NCBI GenBank assembly: GCA_026988155.1
Contig: JALSLW010000072.1
Span: 1-44,491, forward strand
Source: Methylomonas sp.
GTDB taxonomy: Bacteria; Pseudomonadota; Gammaproteobacteria; Methylococcales; Methylomonadaceae
Reading direction: 5' to 3'
DNA: 44,491 nucleotides
Part shown: positions 8,592 to 18,321 of the stretch, piece by piece
Layout of the letters: each line of letters begins with the position of its first letter
Position numbering within the stretch: position 1 is the first letter of the stretch
Notes under the pieces: generated by a model
Seen by the model: the letters and a program-made list of their open reading frames with translations, nothing else
Told to the model about the DNA's origin: nothing
The model's database searches: none
Program-made: the position numbers and the translations under genes

Positions 8592-9701
8592 ATGAAGCGA
8601 TTTACAGTAAAAAGCCCCCTCTATCGCCTAATAATAGTTACACCGCTTTTTCTATTATTAGGCCAACCCATACAGGCCATTGGCAAAGCTTATAAATTTC
8701 AGGATAAACAGGGTCAATGGCATTATACTGACCGGCCACCTAAAAATCAGTCAATAGCAACTGAAATCCAGGTAAAAGGGCAAAAAAATGCTGAAAAAGC
8801 AGATCTGGCCTCTTCGCTAAATAATGATTTCCCTAGCAATAAACCAGAAAAAATAGCAACTTTAGCCGTTGTAGAAATTAAAAATGCAATAGGTCTGGGC
8901 TCAGGGTTCTTTTTTTCCGAAGACGGCTATATAGTGACTAACAAACATGTTGTAAAGCCAACCGAATCGACCGCATGGAACAAATACAAACAAAAATTAG
9001 CTCGGCAAGAGGAACTCCTGTTAAACGCCAGAAACAGCCTTGAACAGCGAAGTGCCTATCATGACCGGCTTCATAGCTCTTTAGTCGAATATGAGAGAAC
9101 AATTCATAGAGTTCGGAATAGATCGAGCAGAAGCATATTAGAAGCAAGATACAACATGATGCTCAACAGTTACCAAGAATCAGAAAGACTACTAAATACT
9201 TTAAAATCAAGATACGCCGATGCTAAAAGCAGTTTTGAAGCGTCCCAGTCTTTCTTAAGGCAAAAAGACAGAGAATCATACTGGGCCCAAAGATATAAAA
9301 TCAGAATTAAAAATGGAACACAGCTCCATGCCAAGTACATTGGCGCAAGCAAAGCTTATGACTTAGCTTTTTTGAAATTAGACGGATACAGGACTCCTTT
9401 TTTAAGGGCAGAAACCAATCTTAAGAAAAATATACAAAGCTCTCGAGTATATGCAATAGGCAGTCCACTGGGGATCTCCGATTCTTTGACATCTGGATCA
9501 GTAACTCGCGTACAAAATGACTATATTTATACTGATACAAAAATATTTCCTGGCAGCAGCGGCGGACCTCTAATAAATGAAGCGGGCAAAGTTTTGGGCG
9601 TAATAACTCAAAAAGTTACGCAGGGAAAGGCCAAGGACCCTGGCTTTGGCAGAGCCCTTCCAATAAGTCTTGCCATTCAGGAGCTTTCCAAGTTTCATTA
9701 A
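8592..9701 (+). CDS. Exported trypsin-like serine protease with DUF4124 and coiled-coil insertion
   Basis: This 369-residue protein begins with an apparent signal sequence (hydrophobic about 11-29). A DUF4124 module follows (YKFQDKQGQWHYTDRPP, 34-50), then a trypsin/DegP-type fold. Catalytic residues are H119 (VTNKHV), D257 (YDLAFLKL) and S323 (FPGSSGGPL). About 115 residues of charged, largely helical sequence, probably coiled coil (130-235), separate the His and Asp segments; in ordinary proteases this spacing is about 30-50. No PDZ domain is present. It probably acts in the periplasm or outside the cell; the substrate is unknown. It is the only accessory gene inside the conserved carAB-ftsH block and lies 68 bp after yhbY. 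Confidence 0.82.
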   Translation: MKRFTVKSPLYRLIIVTPLFLLLGQPIQAIGKAYKFQDKQGQWHYTDRPPKNQSIATEIQVKGQKNAEKADLASSLNNDFPSNKPEKIATLAVVEIKNAIGLGSGFFFSEDGYIVTNKHVVKPTESTAWNKYKQKLARQEELLLNARNSLEQRSAYHDRLHSSLVEYERTIHRVRNRSSRSILEARYNMMLNSYQESERLLNTLKSRYADAKSSFEASQSFLRQKDRESYWAQRYKIRIKNGTQLHAKYIGASKAYDLAFLKLDGYRTPFLRAETNLKKNIQSSRVYAIGSPLGISDSLTSGSVTRVQNDYIYTDTKIFPGSSGGPLINEAGKVLGVITQKVTQGKAKDPGFGRALPISLAIQELSKFH

Positions 9702-9791
9702 GAGCTAAGCCAAGCTAACAGCCCATTACCCCCAAACTATGGCACAACACAGGTCAAGAAAGCTCTTTTAATCTTGAACGCCTGCCTATGC

Positions 9792-10271
9792 CTATATATA
9801 CAGAATAGAAAGTATTTCATACTCTTTATTTCCACTAGGCGTTTTAATTGTCACCACATCTTCAACCTCCTTACCAATAAGCCCCCTTGCAATGGGCGAA
9901 CTTATGGAAATTCGACCTTCTTTGATGTCAGCCTCATCAACACCAACGATTTGGTAAGTCACAATTTCTTCTGTATTAATGTCTTCAATTTCTACCGTTG
10001 CTCCAAAAACAACTCTGCCACCCGCATCTATTTCTGTTACATCAATAATCTGAGCATTTGACAGTTTTCCTTCTATATCTGATATACGCCCTTCAGTAAA
10101 ACTCTGCTGCTCTTTTGCCGCATGATATTCTGCATTTTCTTTTAAGTCGCCATGCGCTCTAGCTTCTGAAATCGCTGCAACTATTGCCGGTCTAGTCACG
10201 TGCTTTAGCTCTTTTAATTCTTCGCGCAACTTCTCCGCGCCTGATATGGTAAGAGGTACTTTATCAGCCAT
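9792..10271 (-). CDS. greA: Transcription elongation factor GreA
   Basis: GreA rescues backtracked RNA polymerase by stimulating transcript cleavage. At 159 residues it matches the family (158 in E. coli). The N-terminal coiled coil contains the acidic tip between [20 protein letters not shown] (about 36-55) and [10 protein letters not shown]. The C-terminal globular domain ends with [13 protein letters not shown]. It lies downstream of carAB, as in Pseudomonas, but a terminator-like hairpin (10319-10346) separates it from carB, so it probably has its own promoter. Confidence 0.97.
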   Translation of the reverse strand: MADKVPLTISGAEKLREELKELKHVTRPAIVAAISEARAHGDLKENAEYHAAKEQQSFTEGRISDIEGKLSNAQIIDVTEIDAGGRVVFGATVEIEDINTEEIVTYQIVGVDEADIKEGRISISSPIARGLIGKEVEDVVTIKTPSGNKEYEILSILYI

Positions 10272-10318
10272 TTATAAATCTCCATTCTTCTTAGTCCTTC
10301 CTCAAGGACAAATATACA

Positions 10319-10346
10319 ATAAAGGCCGACAGAAGCCGGCCTTTTA
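10319..10346 (-). terminator. Terminator hairpin after carB
   Basis: AAAGGCCG (10321-10328) pairs with CGGCCTTT (10337-10344) around an 8-nt loop. On the minus strand an interrupted T-rich tail follows. It lies 34 bp beyond the carB stop and would separate carAB from greA. Confidence 0.75.
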
Positions 10347-10379
10347 ATCATCAAAATAGGCTAAAAGCCTACATTAACC

Positions 10380-13300
10380 TTAATTTAAACTGCAATGCAA
10401 ATCTTGCAAACAATTCACATCGCCAGAGTCAAGCTCACCCAGTGCATAGCATGCAGCTTTTGCTCCAGCCATGGTAGTATAATACGTCACATGGTGCTGC
10501 AATGCTTCTCTGCGCATAGTAAACGAATCTTTAATAGCCTTAACACCATCAGTAGTATTGATAATCAATTGAATCTGATCATTTTTTATCATATCAACAG
10601 TATTAGGCCGTCCCTGATTAACTTTATGTACGATTTCACAGGGAATTCCTGCATCTTTAATTACTCTTGCTGTACCTTTAGTGGCCACGATCTCATAATT
10701 ATTGTTAATCAGCATTTGTGCAATTTCAACAACTTTTGGCATATCTACTTTGCGTATACTGATTAATACCTTACCGCCAGCAGTCAAATCTACGCCAGCA
10801 GCCCGCTGTGATTTAGCAAATGCCTCACCAAAAGTCTTACCAACACCCATAACTTCACCGGTAGACTTCATTTCAGGGCCTAGTAAAGGATCAACGCCAG
10901 GGAACTTAACAAAAGGAAATACTGCCTCTTTTACAGAGTAGTAATTCGGTACACATTCTTTAGTAATTCCCTGTTCCTTTAATGACTTCCCAGCCATACA
11001 TAAGGCTGCAATTTTTGCTAAAGGGTACCCTGTTGCTTTCGATACAAATGGTGCCGTTCTCGATGCCCTCGGATTTACTTCTAGCACATAAATATTATCG
11101 CCCTGAATTGCAAACTGAGTATTCATCAACCCCTTAACACCAAGCGCTTCTGCCATTGCCCCCACTTGCACACGCAACGCATCCTGAAGGTGTTGCGGCA
11201 GGTCATACGGCGGAATTGAACAGGCAGAGTCACCTGAATGTACACCAGCTTGCTCAACATGCTGCATCAAACCGCCGATCAATAAGGTCTCGCCATCATA
11301 AATGGCATCAACATCCATTTCAATCGCATCATCTAAAAAGCGATCCAATAGAACGGGGGCATCATTAGATACGCCAATAGCACCTGCCATATAGCGCTGC
11401 AAAGACTCTTCATTATAGACAATTTCCATTCCTCGCCCGCCTAACACATAGGAAGGACGTACAACCAGAGGATAGCCCAGCTCTTTAGCAACACCAACCG
11501 CCTGCTCTATGGAACGCGCAGTACCATTAGGAGGCTGCTTTAAATCCAATTTATTAATTAATGCCTGAAACCTTTCCCGATCTTCAGCCAGATCTATTGC
11601 ATCCGGTGAAGTACCTATAATCGGTGCGCCAGCGTCTTCTAAATCACGCGCTAATTTAAGCGGTGTCTGTCCGCCATATTGCACAATGATTCCCTTAGGC
11701 TTTTCCAAATGAATAATTTCCAGCACATCTTCAAAGGTTAAGGACTCGAAATAAAGACGGTCTGAGGTATCAAAATCTGTAGATACTGTTTCAGGGTTGC
11801 AGTTCACCATAATAGTTTCGTAACCGTCCTCACGCAAGGCCAGCGCAGCATGTACGCAACAATAGTCAAACTCAATTCCCTGACCGATTCGGTTCGGTCC
11901 GCCTCCCAGGATAATGATTTTCTCTTTATCAGTCACCCTCGCTTCACACTCCTCTTCATAAGTGGAATATAAATACGCTGTGTCTGAGGAAAATTCTGCA
12001 GCACATGAGTCAATACGCTTATAGACAGGACGAATATTTTGTTTATGCCTTAATTTACGAACTTCTGACTGCTTAGCTCCTAATAGTTTAGCCAGTCTCG
12101 CATCTGAGAAACCTTTTTGTTTTAACCGAAATAATTCATCTTTTTTTACAGTTGCCAAGGTTTTAGATGCCAAAGATTTTTCAGTGAGTACCAAGTCTTC
12201 TATTTGTGCCAAAAACCATGGATCAATACGGCTGGCTTCATGAATATCATTAAAAGACATACCGCTGCGAAAAGCATCTGCAACATACCATAAGCGCTCT
12301 GGGCCAGGGTGGCGCATCTCTCGCTGCATTTCATCGCTTACATCAGGGCTTGTTAAATCAACGATTTCATCCAGTCCGTCTACCCCGATCTCCAAGCCTC
12401 TAAGCGCCTTCTGCAGAGACTCTTGAAAAGTACGTCCTATCGCCATCACCTCACCCACAGATTTCATCTGAGTGGTCAACCGATCATCTGCCTGCGGGAA
12501 TTTTTCAAAAGTAAACCGGGGAACCTTAGTGACTACATAATCAATTGTCGGCTCAAATGATGCAGGGGTTGCGCCCCCTGTAATTTCATTTTTCAATTCA
12601 TCCAGGGTATATCCCACTGCTAGCTTGGCTGCAACTTTCGCAATAGGGAAACCCGTTGCCTTAGAAGCCAGCGCAGATGAACGGGAAACCCGCGGGTTCA
12701 TCTCAATTACCACCATGCGTCCATCTTCTGGATTAATCGCAACCTGTACGTTTGATCCCCCTGTATCCACACCAATCTCACGCAACACTGCCAAAGAAAC
12801 ATTACGCAAAATCTGGTATTCTTTATCGGTTAGAGTCTGCGCAGGGGCAACGGTAATTGAATCGCCTGTATGGACACCCATCGGATCAAAATTTTCTATG
12901 GAACAGATAATGATGCAATTATCTTTAGTATCACGCACCACTTCCATTTCGTATTCTTTCCAGCCTAAAACAGATTCTTCAATCAGTAATTCATCAGTTG
13001 GTGATAAATACAGCCCACGCTCACAGATTTCAATAAATTCTTCTTTATTATAGGCAATGCCACCGCCGCTGCCCCCCATGGTAAATGACGGACGAATAAC
13101 TGTCGGATAGCCTACTTCTGCCTGCGCGACAAAAGCTTCTTCCATGGAATGTGCAGTTTTAGACCGTGCAACTTCAAACCCCAGACGTCCCATTGCCTGG
13201 TTAAAAAGCTCCCTATCTTCAGCCATATTAATAGCTTCTTTTGTTGCACCAATCATCTCTACATTGTACTTCTCAAGCACACCATGCCTATCTAAATCCA

Positions 13301-13598
13301 AAGCACAATTTAATGCAGTTTGCCCCCCCATTGTCGGCAAAACAACATCTGGGCGTTCTTTTTCTATTATTTTTTCAACCGTTTTCCAGTCAATTGGCTC
13401 AATATAAATTGCATCTGCCATATCTGGATCGGTCATAATTGTTGCAGGGTTAGAGTTAACCAGAATAACCCGATAGCCTTCTTCTCTTAATGCTTTACAC
13501 GCCTGAGTTCCTGAGTAATCAAACTCACACGCCTGCCCTATCACAATAGGGCCAGCACCTAATAATAAAATCGATTTTATGTCGGTTCTTTTTGGCAT
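10380..13598 (-). CDS. carB: Carbamoyl-phosphate synthase large subunit
   Basis: The large subunit uses ammonia delivered by CarA, bicarbonate and two ATP to make carbamoyl phosphate for pyrimidines and arginine. At 1072 residues it has full family length. It shows the internal duplication typical of Car[18 protein letters not shown] near the N-terminus and the matching [17 protein letters not shown] about 550 residues later. Each begins an ATP-grasp unit with [20 protein letters not shown] and [20 protein letters not shown] respectively. The C-terminal part is the MGS-like allosteric domain. It starts 20 bp after the carA stop, in one operon with it. Confidence 0.99.
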   Translation of the reverse strand: MPKRTDIKSILLLGAGPIVIGQACEFDYSGTQACKALREEGYRVILVNSNPATIMTDPDMADAIYIEPIDWKTVEKIIEKERPDVVLPTMGGQTALNCALDLDRHGVLEKYNVEMIGATKEAINMAEDRELFNQAMGRLGFEVARSKTAHSMEEAFVAQAEVGYPTVIRPSFTMGGSGGGIAYNKEEFIEICERGLYLSPTDELLIEESVLGWKEYEMEVVRDTKDNCIIICSIENFDPMGVHTGDSITVAPAQTLTDKEYQILRNVSLAVLREIGVDTGGSNVQVAINPEDGRMVVIEMNPRVSRSSALASKATGFPIAKVAAKLAVGYTLDELKNEITGGATPASFEPTIDYVVTKVPRFTFEKFPQADDRLTTQMKSVGEVMAIGRTFQESLQKALRGLEIGVDGLDEIVDLTSPDVSDEMQREMRHPGPERLWYVADAFRSGMSFNDIHEASRIDPWFLAQIEDLVLTEKSLASKTLATVKKDELFRLKQKGFSDARLAKLLGAKQSEVRKLRHKQNIRPVYKRIDSCAAEFSSDTAYLYSTYEEECEARVTDKEKIIILGGGPNRIGQGIEFDYCCVHAALALREDGYETIMVNCNPETVSTDFDTSDRLYFESLTFEDVLEIIHLEKPKGIIVQYGGQTPLKLARDLEDAGAPIIGTSPDAIDLAEDRERFQALINKLDLKQPPNGTARSIEQAVGVAKELGYPLVVRPSYVLGGRGMEIVYNEESLQRYMAGAIGVSNDAPVLLDRFLDDAIEMDVDAIYDGETLLIGGLMQHVEQAGVHSGDSACSIPPYDLPQHLQDALRVQVGAMAEALGVKGLMNTQFAIQGDNIYVLEVNPRASRTAPFVSKATGYPLAKIAALCMAGKSLKEQGITKECVPNYYSVKEAVFPFVKFPGVDPLLGPEMKSTGEVMGVGKTFGEAFAKSQRAAGVDLTAGGKVLISIRKVDMPKVVEIAQMLINNNYEIVATKGTARVIKDAGIPCEIVHKVNQGRPNTVDMIKNDQIQLIINTTDGVKAIKDSFTMRREALQHHVTYYTTMAGAKAACYALGELDSGDVNCLQDLHCSLN

Positions 13599-13618
13599 TT
13601 TTGTTAGATCACCCTGAA

Positions 13619-14755
13619 TTATTTGTTAACTGTATGTTTGTCCATCATTTCAATGAACTGATCGAATAATGACTCAACATCATGCGGGCCTGGACTTGCC
13701 TCCGGATGGCCCTGAAAACCCATAGCAGGACAGTCAGTACGTTCAATGCCCTGCAGACTGCCATCAAACAATGAGTGGTATGTTGCTTTAATATTGCCGG
13801 GCAAACTGCCTTCGTTTACGGAAAAACCATGGTTTTGACTGCTAATCATTACCCGCCCCGTAGCTTTTTCCTGCACAGGATGATTAGCCCCATGATGTCC
13901 AAATTTCATTTTTTCTGTTTTTGCTCCACTTGCAAGCGCTAATAACTGATGGCCTAAACAAATGCCAAATACGGGAATTTTCTTCTCTAAAATAGTTTTA
14001 ATCGCTGAAATAGCGTAATCACACGGTTCTGGATCACCCGGTCCATTAGAAAGAAAAACCCCATCAGGATTCATTGCCAAAACTTCTTCGGCTACTGTTG
14101 CTGCTGGCACAACAGTGACGCGACAGCCTCTGTTAGCAAGCAAACGAAGAATATTTCGCTTAATCCCAAAATCATAGGCAACCACATGTCTGTGCAAATT
14201 TTTAGCCTCTGCATATCCTTCAGTCAAAGACCAAATATCTTGAGTCCATTCATACTTATCAGCTACAGTGACTTCTTTAGCCAAATCCATGCCTTTTAAC
14301 CCAGAAAATCCAGAAATCGCCTTTTTTGCCAACTCAAGATCAATTGTTTCACCAGCAATAATAGCGCCTCGCTGAGATCCTTTATCCCGCAAAAGCCGTG
14401 TTAATTTACGCGTATCAATATCAGCAATAGCAATCACCTTATTATCCAATAAAAATTGCTGCAGCGATTTTTCACTCCGCCAGCTACTCAATTGAACAGG
14501 TAAATCACGAACCACCAGACCACTGGCAAAAACCGCACCAGATTCATCATCCTCACTTGTCGTACCTACATTTCCAATATGAGGATAAGTAAGCGTTACA
14601 ATTTGACGTGCATAGGAAGGGTCACTCAGAATTTCCTGATAGCCCGTCAATGAAGTGTTAAAAACAACTTCACCAACAGAACAGCCATCTGCGCCTATCG
14701 ACACACCATTAAACACCGTTCCATCTTCCAACAACAGCAAAGCAGGGTTACTCAA
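13619..14755 (-). CDS. carA: Carbamoyl-phosphate synthase small subunit (glutaminase)
   Basis: CarA hydrolyses glutamine and channels ammonia to CarB. The 378-residue protein has the N-terminal CPSase_sm domain and a class I glutamine amidotransferase domain with nucleophile C266 (GICLGHQLL), H350 and E352 ([12 protein letters not shown]) and the oxyanion region SNGPGDP (236-242). The start is TTG at 14755: it begins the family N-terminus, AGGTGG stands 6 nt before it, and no in-frame ATG lies upstream. A strong hairpin (14778-14813) sits in the leader. In relatives dapB precedes carA; here dapB is 10 kb away on the other strand. Confidence 0.98.
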   Translation of the reverse strand: MSNPALLLLEDGTVFNGVSIGADGCSVGEVVFNTSLTGYQEILSDPSYARQIVTLTYPHIGNVGTTSEDDESGAVFASGLVVRDLPVQLSSWRSEKSLQQFLLDNKVIAIADIDTRKLTRLLRDKGSQRGAIIAGETIDLELAKKAISGFSGLKGMDLAKEVTVADKYEWTQDIWSLTEGYAEAKNLHRHVVAYDFGIKRNILRLLANRGCRVTVVPAATVAEEVLAMNPDGVFLSNGPGDPEPCDYAISAIKTILEKKIPVFGICLGHQLLALASGAKTEKMKFGHHGANHPVQEKATGRVMISSQNHGFSVNEGSLPGNIKATYHSLFDGSLQGIERTDCPAMGFQGHPEASPGPHDVESLFDQFIEMMDKHTVNK

Positions 14756-14777
14756 GATCAGCCACCTTTAAATAGAC

Positions 14778-14813
14778 AAAACGGGATACGCCTTGCCAAG
14801 CGCACCCCGTTTT
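14778..14813 (-). promoter_or_regulatory. Terminator-like hairpin in the carA leader (candidate attenuator)
   Basis: On the minus strand AAAACGGGGTGCGC pairs with GCGTATCCCGTTTT (14 bp, two G-T pairs) around the loop TTGGCAAG. It is followed by GTCTATTT, and the carA ribosome-binding site lies just beyond. It sits between the predicted promoter and the start codon, so it could attenuate carAB. It could equally be a bidirectional terminator inherited from a former neighbour. Confidence 0.6.
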
Positions 14814-14869
14814 ATGAGAAAAATAAACGTTATTTTACGGAATTATTCTAAAAAATTCATTAACAATTT

Positions 14870-14899
14870 ATAATATGTACAAAACAAATTCAACTGCAA
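14870..14899 (-). promoter_or_regulatory. Predicted sigma-70 promoter of carAB
   Basis: TTGCAG (14899-14894), an 18-nt spacer and TATTAT (14875-14870) on the minus strand. It gives a leader of about 110 nt that contains the strong hairpin at 14778-14813. Confidence 0.45.
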
Positions 14900-14952
14900 A
14901 ACTCAGAATGACACTCAGGGCAACTGAAAAGAAATGGCAAGGTAGTTTCTCG

Positions 14953-15525
14953 CTATTTTTCAGCAACTTTAAAAAGTTTAGCTAGGCAGGCAACATTTCT
15001 CACTGGCACTCTGGCCACCAGGCTAATATTATCAGAAAAAAACTGTTCGCTGATACTCCCACCCAATTTTTTCAACTGATATTCAAAATTTTGCAAGTCC
15101 TTATAGTTAAGTTCTAAATTAATCTCTGCATATTCAACATATTCAATTATCGCACTGGCCTCGATAACTTTTTTTGCCATGTTACCGTAGGCCCGCACCA
15201 AACCACCTGCTCCAAGCTTTACCCCACCAAAATAGCGTACAACAACACACAGCAGATTGATCAAATCTTTACCCGCCAAATGTTGAAAAACGGGTTTCCC
15301 TGCTGTACCACTTGGCTCTCCTGCGTCATGAAACTTGGTGACAATCCCTTTTGACGATTTAATTCTATATGCAAAAACTACGTGCGAAGCATCAATATAT
15401 TGCCGCTGGAGTCGATACAGGTGCAACATTGCCTCATTCTCGGTCTGACAAGGAATAAGTATGCCTATAAAGCGGGATTTTTTGACGATTTCTTCGATAT
15501 TAACTGATGCATTTGCACAGTACAA
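14953..15525 (-). CDS. yigZ: YigZ/IMPACT (UPF0029) family protein
   Basis: Members of the YigZ/IMPACT family are small cytoplasmic proteins of unclear biochemical role, some linked to translation control. The 190-residue protein shows KKSRFIG (15-21), the family signature DAGEPSGTAGKP (about 67-78) and VVVRYFGGVKLGAGGLVRAY, then a smaller C-terminal ferredoxin-like domain. The start is probably TTG at 15525, with AGGA 7 nt upstream and no in-frame ATG near the family N-terminus. It lies 17 bp after the membrane-protein gene and is the last gene of a leftward three-gene set. Confidence 0.88.
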   Translation of the reverse strand: MYCANASVNIEEIVKKSRFIGILIPCQTENEAMLHLYRLQRQYIDASHVVFAYRIKSSKGIVTKFHDAGEPSGTAGKPVFQHLAGKDLINLLCVVVRYFGGVKLGAGGLVRAYGNMAKKVIEASAIIEYVEYAEINLELNYKDLQNFEYQLKKLGGSISEQFFSDNISLVARVPVRNVACLAKLFKVAEK

Positions 15526-15542
15526 AGCCTTATCCTACTTTA

Positions 15543-16040
15543 TTAAAACAATAGCAGAGTGACGCCATATGCACCAAAATAAGTCATCACAAAATAGAAA
15601 AGGGAGATTGTTAAACTGGCAGCCAGGTTAATAGACAAAATATTTTTGATGATATTAGTGATTAATATGAAATCCCAGAGAATTAACATTCCCATCAAGT
15701 AATAGCTGAGCATGCTTTCGCTGACTGTAAGCCAGATAACGACAGGAACACCAAAAAATGCAACTACATTTTCACAAAACAATACTGCTGTGGCTATTTG
15801 CACAAAAAGATGACTGTTTTTGTTAAGAAACAAAATCAGTCCAATAAAGGAAAGCGTTAGAGCCGTTTCTAAAATTACTTCAAAAAAAGCTTCTGTTGGG
15901 TCGATCATGTTGGCTTGAATAAACAGCTCAACAATAAAATAAAACCACAGATTTTGCTTGAAAAATGCAACCGACCGTGGCAAGTCTAGCGGATTGACCT
16001 TTAACCAGCAAAGTGGCAAATAAAGCTTGAAAATATTCAT
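15543..16040 (-). CDS. Conserved membrane protein of unknown function
   Basis: A 165-residue, strongly hydrophobic protein with about four membrane spans (roughly 30-48, 54-70, 75-103 and 108-165, the last probably two helices). The N-terminus, MNIFKLYLPLCWLKVNPLDL, followed by PRS, and the later FVQIATAVLF resemble a widespread uncharacterised family of small gammaproteobacterial membrane proteins; I cannot name the family. It is 18 bp downstream of the dynamin-like gene and 17 bp upstream of yigZ, so the three are probably cotranscribed. It may be a membrane partner of the dynamin-like protein; that is inference. Confidence 0.7.
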   Translation of the reverse strand: MNIFKLYLPLCWLKVNPLDLPRSVAFFKQNLWFYFIVELFIQANMIDPTEAFFEVILETALTLSFIGLILFLNKNSHLFVQIATAVLFCENVVAFFGVPVVIWLTVSESMLSYYLMGMLILWDFILITNIIKNILSINLAASLTISLFYFVMTYFGAYGVTLLLF

Positions 16041-16058
16041 AATGGCTAATTATTTTTA

Positions 16059-17444
16059 TTATAGATTATGAGTAAAGTTTTCCTTATCTTCTGGCGTTCT
16101 GTATGGGTCTTCCTGAGTCTGATAGACGCTAAACTGGTCATTTAGTTCTTGAACCATATCCTTGCATTGCTCTTGAAGCAAATGAATTCTTGTTCTGGTT
16201 TTTTTATTCTTGGCTACAGATTCATTAATTGGAAGAAGAATGCGCCAAAAAGTTAAACTCTTTTCAAACAGGCCTGCCAAATTTTCAGTTAAACTAAGCT
16301 TTTTTTGCCTTTTTTTCAAGTTTCTAACAATATATTTTGCATGTACTTTGGCCATCATTAAATGTACTGGAACCAGAAAAACCACTAAAGCCAAAAGAAA
16401 AAGCGGACCAATAATAGGATCAAAAAGTATTTGCACAATCCCCATAGATATTTCTGCAAAAAGCAATAGTGTGACGATAAAACCTAAAATAATTAAAGTT
16501 GACATATTAATCCTGTCTTTCCATGTCTCCAACTGACTTTCAACTTCAGGAATATAGACATCATTAATGTCACTTATACTTTTCTCTAACGAATGAAGCA
16601 CACGATAAGAACGGTCATTCTCTATATTTGCCAGACGCTGGTCAATTTCAGCCAGTGATGGATCGGCATCTGATTGCGAGGTATCTGACAAAACAATAAA
16701 TTGGCCGGTATGAATACCCAAACCAGCTAACCGCCTTTGCCAGGAGGCAACAATTTCGTTGCTTTTGCTAGTATCAAGACTGATTTCAGAATGATCAACA
16801 ATAAAAACAAACTTGTTATTGTCCTGCTGCGCTATGATTTCATCTACTGATTCCTGCACAAGTTCTGATGGTGCATCAAATAAATCAGTAAAAACTAAAA
16901 CCAGATCAGACATATCTAAAACATACCGAGTCAGCTCAGAATATACTGGCGTATCCTGTGCCACATCAAGCACTGGGGTATTAATTATTAGCTTTCCTTT
17001 TAATCTCTCACTGTTGACTGTTTTCAGTTCCAGATAAGCATTCGCTCTACTGCCTTCGCCTGGTTCAATCTGTTCAATTTTATGACTAATCTGATAAAAG
17101 GGAAGCCTGTGATCAGCGTCCAGCGCAGTGCCAGGAAGCGTAGCATTGTTTGGTTGAGGCGTATATTGAAGAACAGTAAACTTATGATTTGATGAATGCA
17201 AATTTACATTCAAATAGCGATTAATAAATTCATTTTTTGCGGTTGAAAACCCACCAATCAAACTGACAATTGGCCACCAGGAACTCTTTGTTGCCGTCGT
17301 TTCATCATCGTCGATTAAACCTAGATCATATTCCAGCTGATCGAGCTGCTGAAATGATTTACTGGCTTTCTGTAATATAGGGTTTGAAGCTGAAAAATAA
17401 TTTTCTAGATTAATTAAGTGCTTACTTACTGTTTTCTCTGCCAT
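16059..17444 (-). CDS. Dynamin-like membrane protein with degenerate GTPase motifs
   Basis: A 461-residue protein that keeps the layout of a bacterial dynamin-like GTPase but has lost its signatures. The Walker A position reads GGFSTAKNEFIN (64-75), with Ala for the Gly of GK and Asn for the Ser/Thr. The G3 position reads INTPVLD (154-160) rather than DTPG, and the G4 position VDHSE (216-220) rather than NKxD. Two membrane spans follow (about 314-338 and 343-362), then a charged helical tail. It is likely a pseudo-GTPase that scaffolds or bends the inner membrane; no function is known. It is first of the leftward set with the membrane protein and yigZ. Confidence 0.65.
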   Translation of the reverse strand: MAEKTVSKHLINLENYFSASNPILQKASKSFQQLDQLEYDLGLIDDDETTATKSSWWPIVSLIGGFSTAKNEFINRYLNVNLHSSNHKFTVLQYTPQPNNATLPGTALDADHRLPFYQISHKIEQIEPGEGSRANAYLELKTVNSERLKGKLIINTPVLDVAQDTPVYSELTRYVLDMSDLVLVFTDLFDAPSELVQESVDEIIAQQDNNKFVFIVDHSEISLDTSKSNEIVASWQRRLAGLGIHTGQFIVLSDTSQSDADPSLAEIDQRLANIENDRSYRVLHSLEKSISDINDVYIPEVESQLETWKDRINMSTLIILGFIVTLLLFAEISMGIVQILFDPIIGPLFLLALVVFLVPVHLMMAKVHAKYIVRNLKKRQKKLSLTENLAGLFEKSLTFWRILLPINESVAKNKKTRTRIHLLQEQCKDMVQELNDQFSVYQTQEDPYRTPEDKENFTHNL

Positions 17445-17669
17445 GAGCGAACCCTTTATCTTTAGTTATTTGTAGGTTTATAATTATTTTAGGAGTATAC
17501 ACCGAGAAAGCAGGGAAATAACAATAAAAGCTGTAAAAAAAATCCTAGCATCAGCCAAAACAGCCCCTACCCTTTACCGCTACTATTCTCAGAAGCCTAT
17601 AAGACTCTCAGTCTCTCCTTCCCTTTTCATGACAGTCATATGCTAAAAAGACGAAGGGTTAAATCTTTT

Positions 17670-18170
17670 TTATGGAATTTTGGCCGGCATTGTAAAAACA
17701 TAGTCACTTTTTTTAACTTGAACATGACAAGCCAGACATTCTTCAGAAAATGACTTATCTTTTCCAAAAGGACGCTGTTCATCACCTACCCAGCGTGCAT
17801 ACCCCCAGCCACCCGTAGCTTTATATTCATTAGAGTCTTTGACCATTATCTCAGAATGGACAAACGCTCCAGGCACAATAGCCGAAGACCAATCAGGGTG
17901 CTCGGCATTTTTCCAAACCAGTTTCGCAAGAATGCTTCCTTCTGGCCAGGGCTTTATTCGTCCAGATCTGGAGGCTTTAATGGCAATGCTATTACCCAAA
18001 ATAACTCTTTGTGTATCATTATCAGTACGATATGAAGATGAAATGATTCGCCAGTTCTTCAGCCCGGCAGGATACTGCACACCATTGGCTGCAGGCAAAA
18101 CATTTTCAGCCTCTGCCAGACAGGCTATACTGGAGATTAAAGTGATAAACAGCAATTGTATTTTTTTCAT
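17670..18170 (-). CDS. Cytochrome P460 family c-type haem protein
   Basis: An exported 166-residue protein: signal peptide 1-21 (ending LAEA), a P460 fold, and the haem-binding motif CLACH (C145, C148, H149). Cytochrome P460 in ammonia oxidisers and methanotrophs oxidises hydroxylamine, with a haem cross-linked to lysine. By recalled comparison with Nitrosomonas P460, the cross-linking lysine corresponds to K83 in GSILAK. The distal glutamate needed for catalysis corresponds to E107 in HSEIMVKD. Both are present, which favours a true P460 over a cytochrome c'-beta. It is a single gene, divergent from a DUF3014 gene. The likely role is detoxifying hydroxylamine formed from ammonia by methane monooxygenase. 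Confidence 0.85.
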   Translation of the reverse strand: MKKIQLLFITLISSIACLAEAENVLPAANGVQYPAGLKNWRIISSSYRTDNDTQRVILGNSIAIKASRSGRIKPWPEGSILAKLVWKNAEHPDWSSAIVPGAFVHSEIMVKDSNEYKATGGWGYARWVGDEQRPFGKDKSFSEECLACHVQVKKSDYVFTMPAKIP

Positions 18171-18321
18171 ATTAAACTCTTAGTTAGGTTTGTCATTGAG
18201 TACAGGGAAATATATTCCTAGGATAATGCGATAAATCCGCTTTGTAAAATATTTCAGGAAACTAGCGCAAGACGATTTTTTCAATTAGGCAAAAGTGTAA
18301 ATTTAAAAACAAGGTTAAATC

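Noticed and set aside
15543-17444. Phage- or toxin-type defence system at the pseudo-dynamin set
   Set aside because: No nuclease, protease or sensor effector is adjacent and yigZ is a housekeeping neighbour; the context does not support a defence island.
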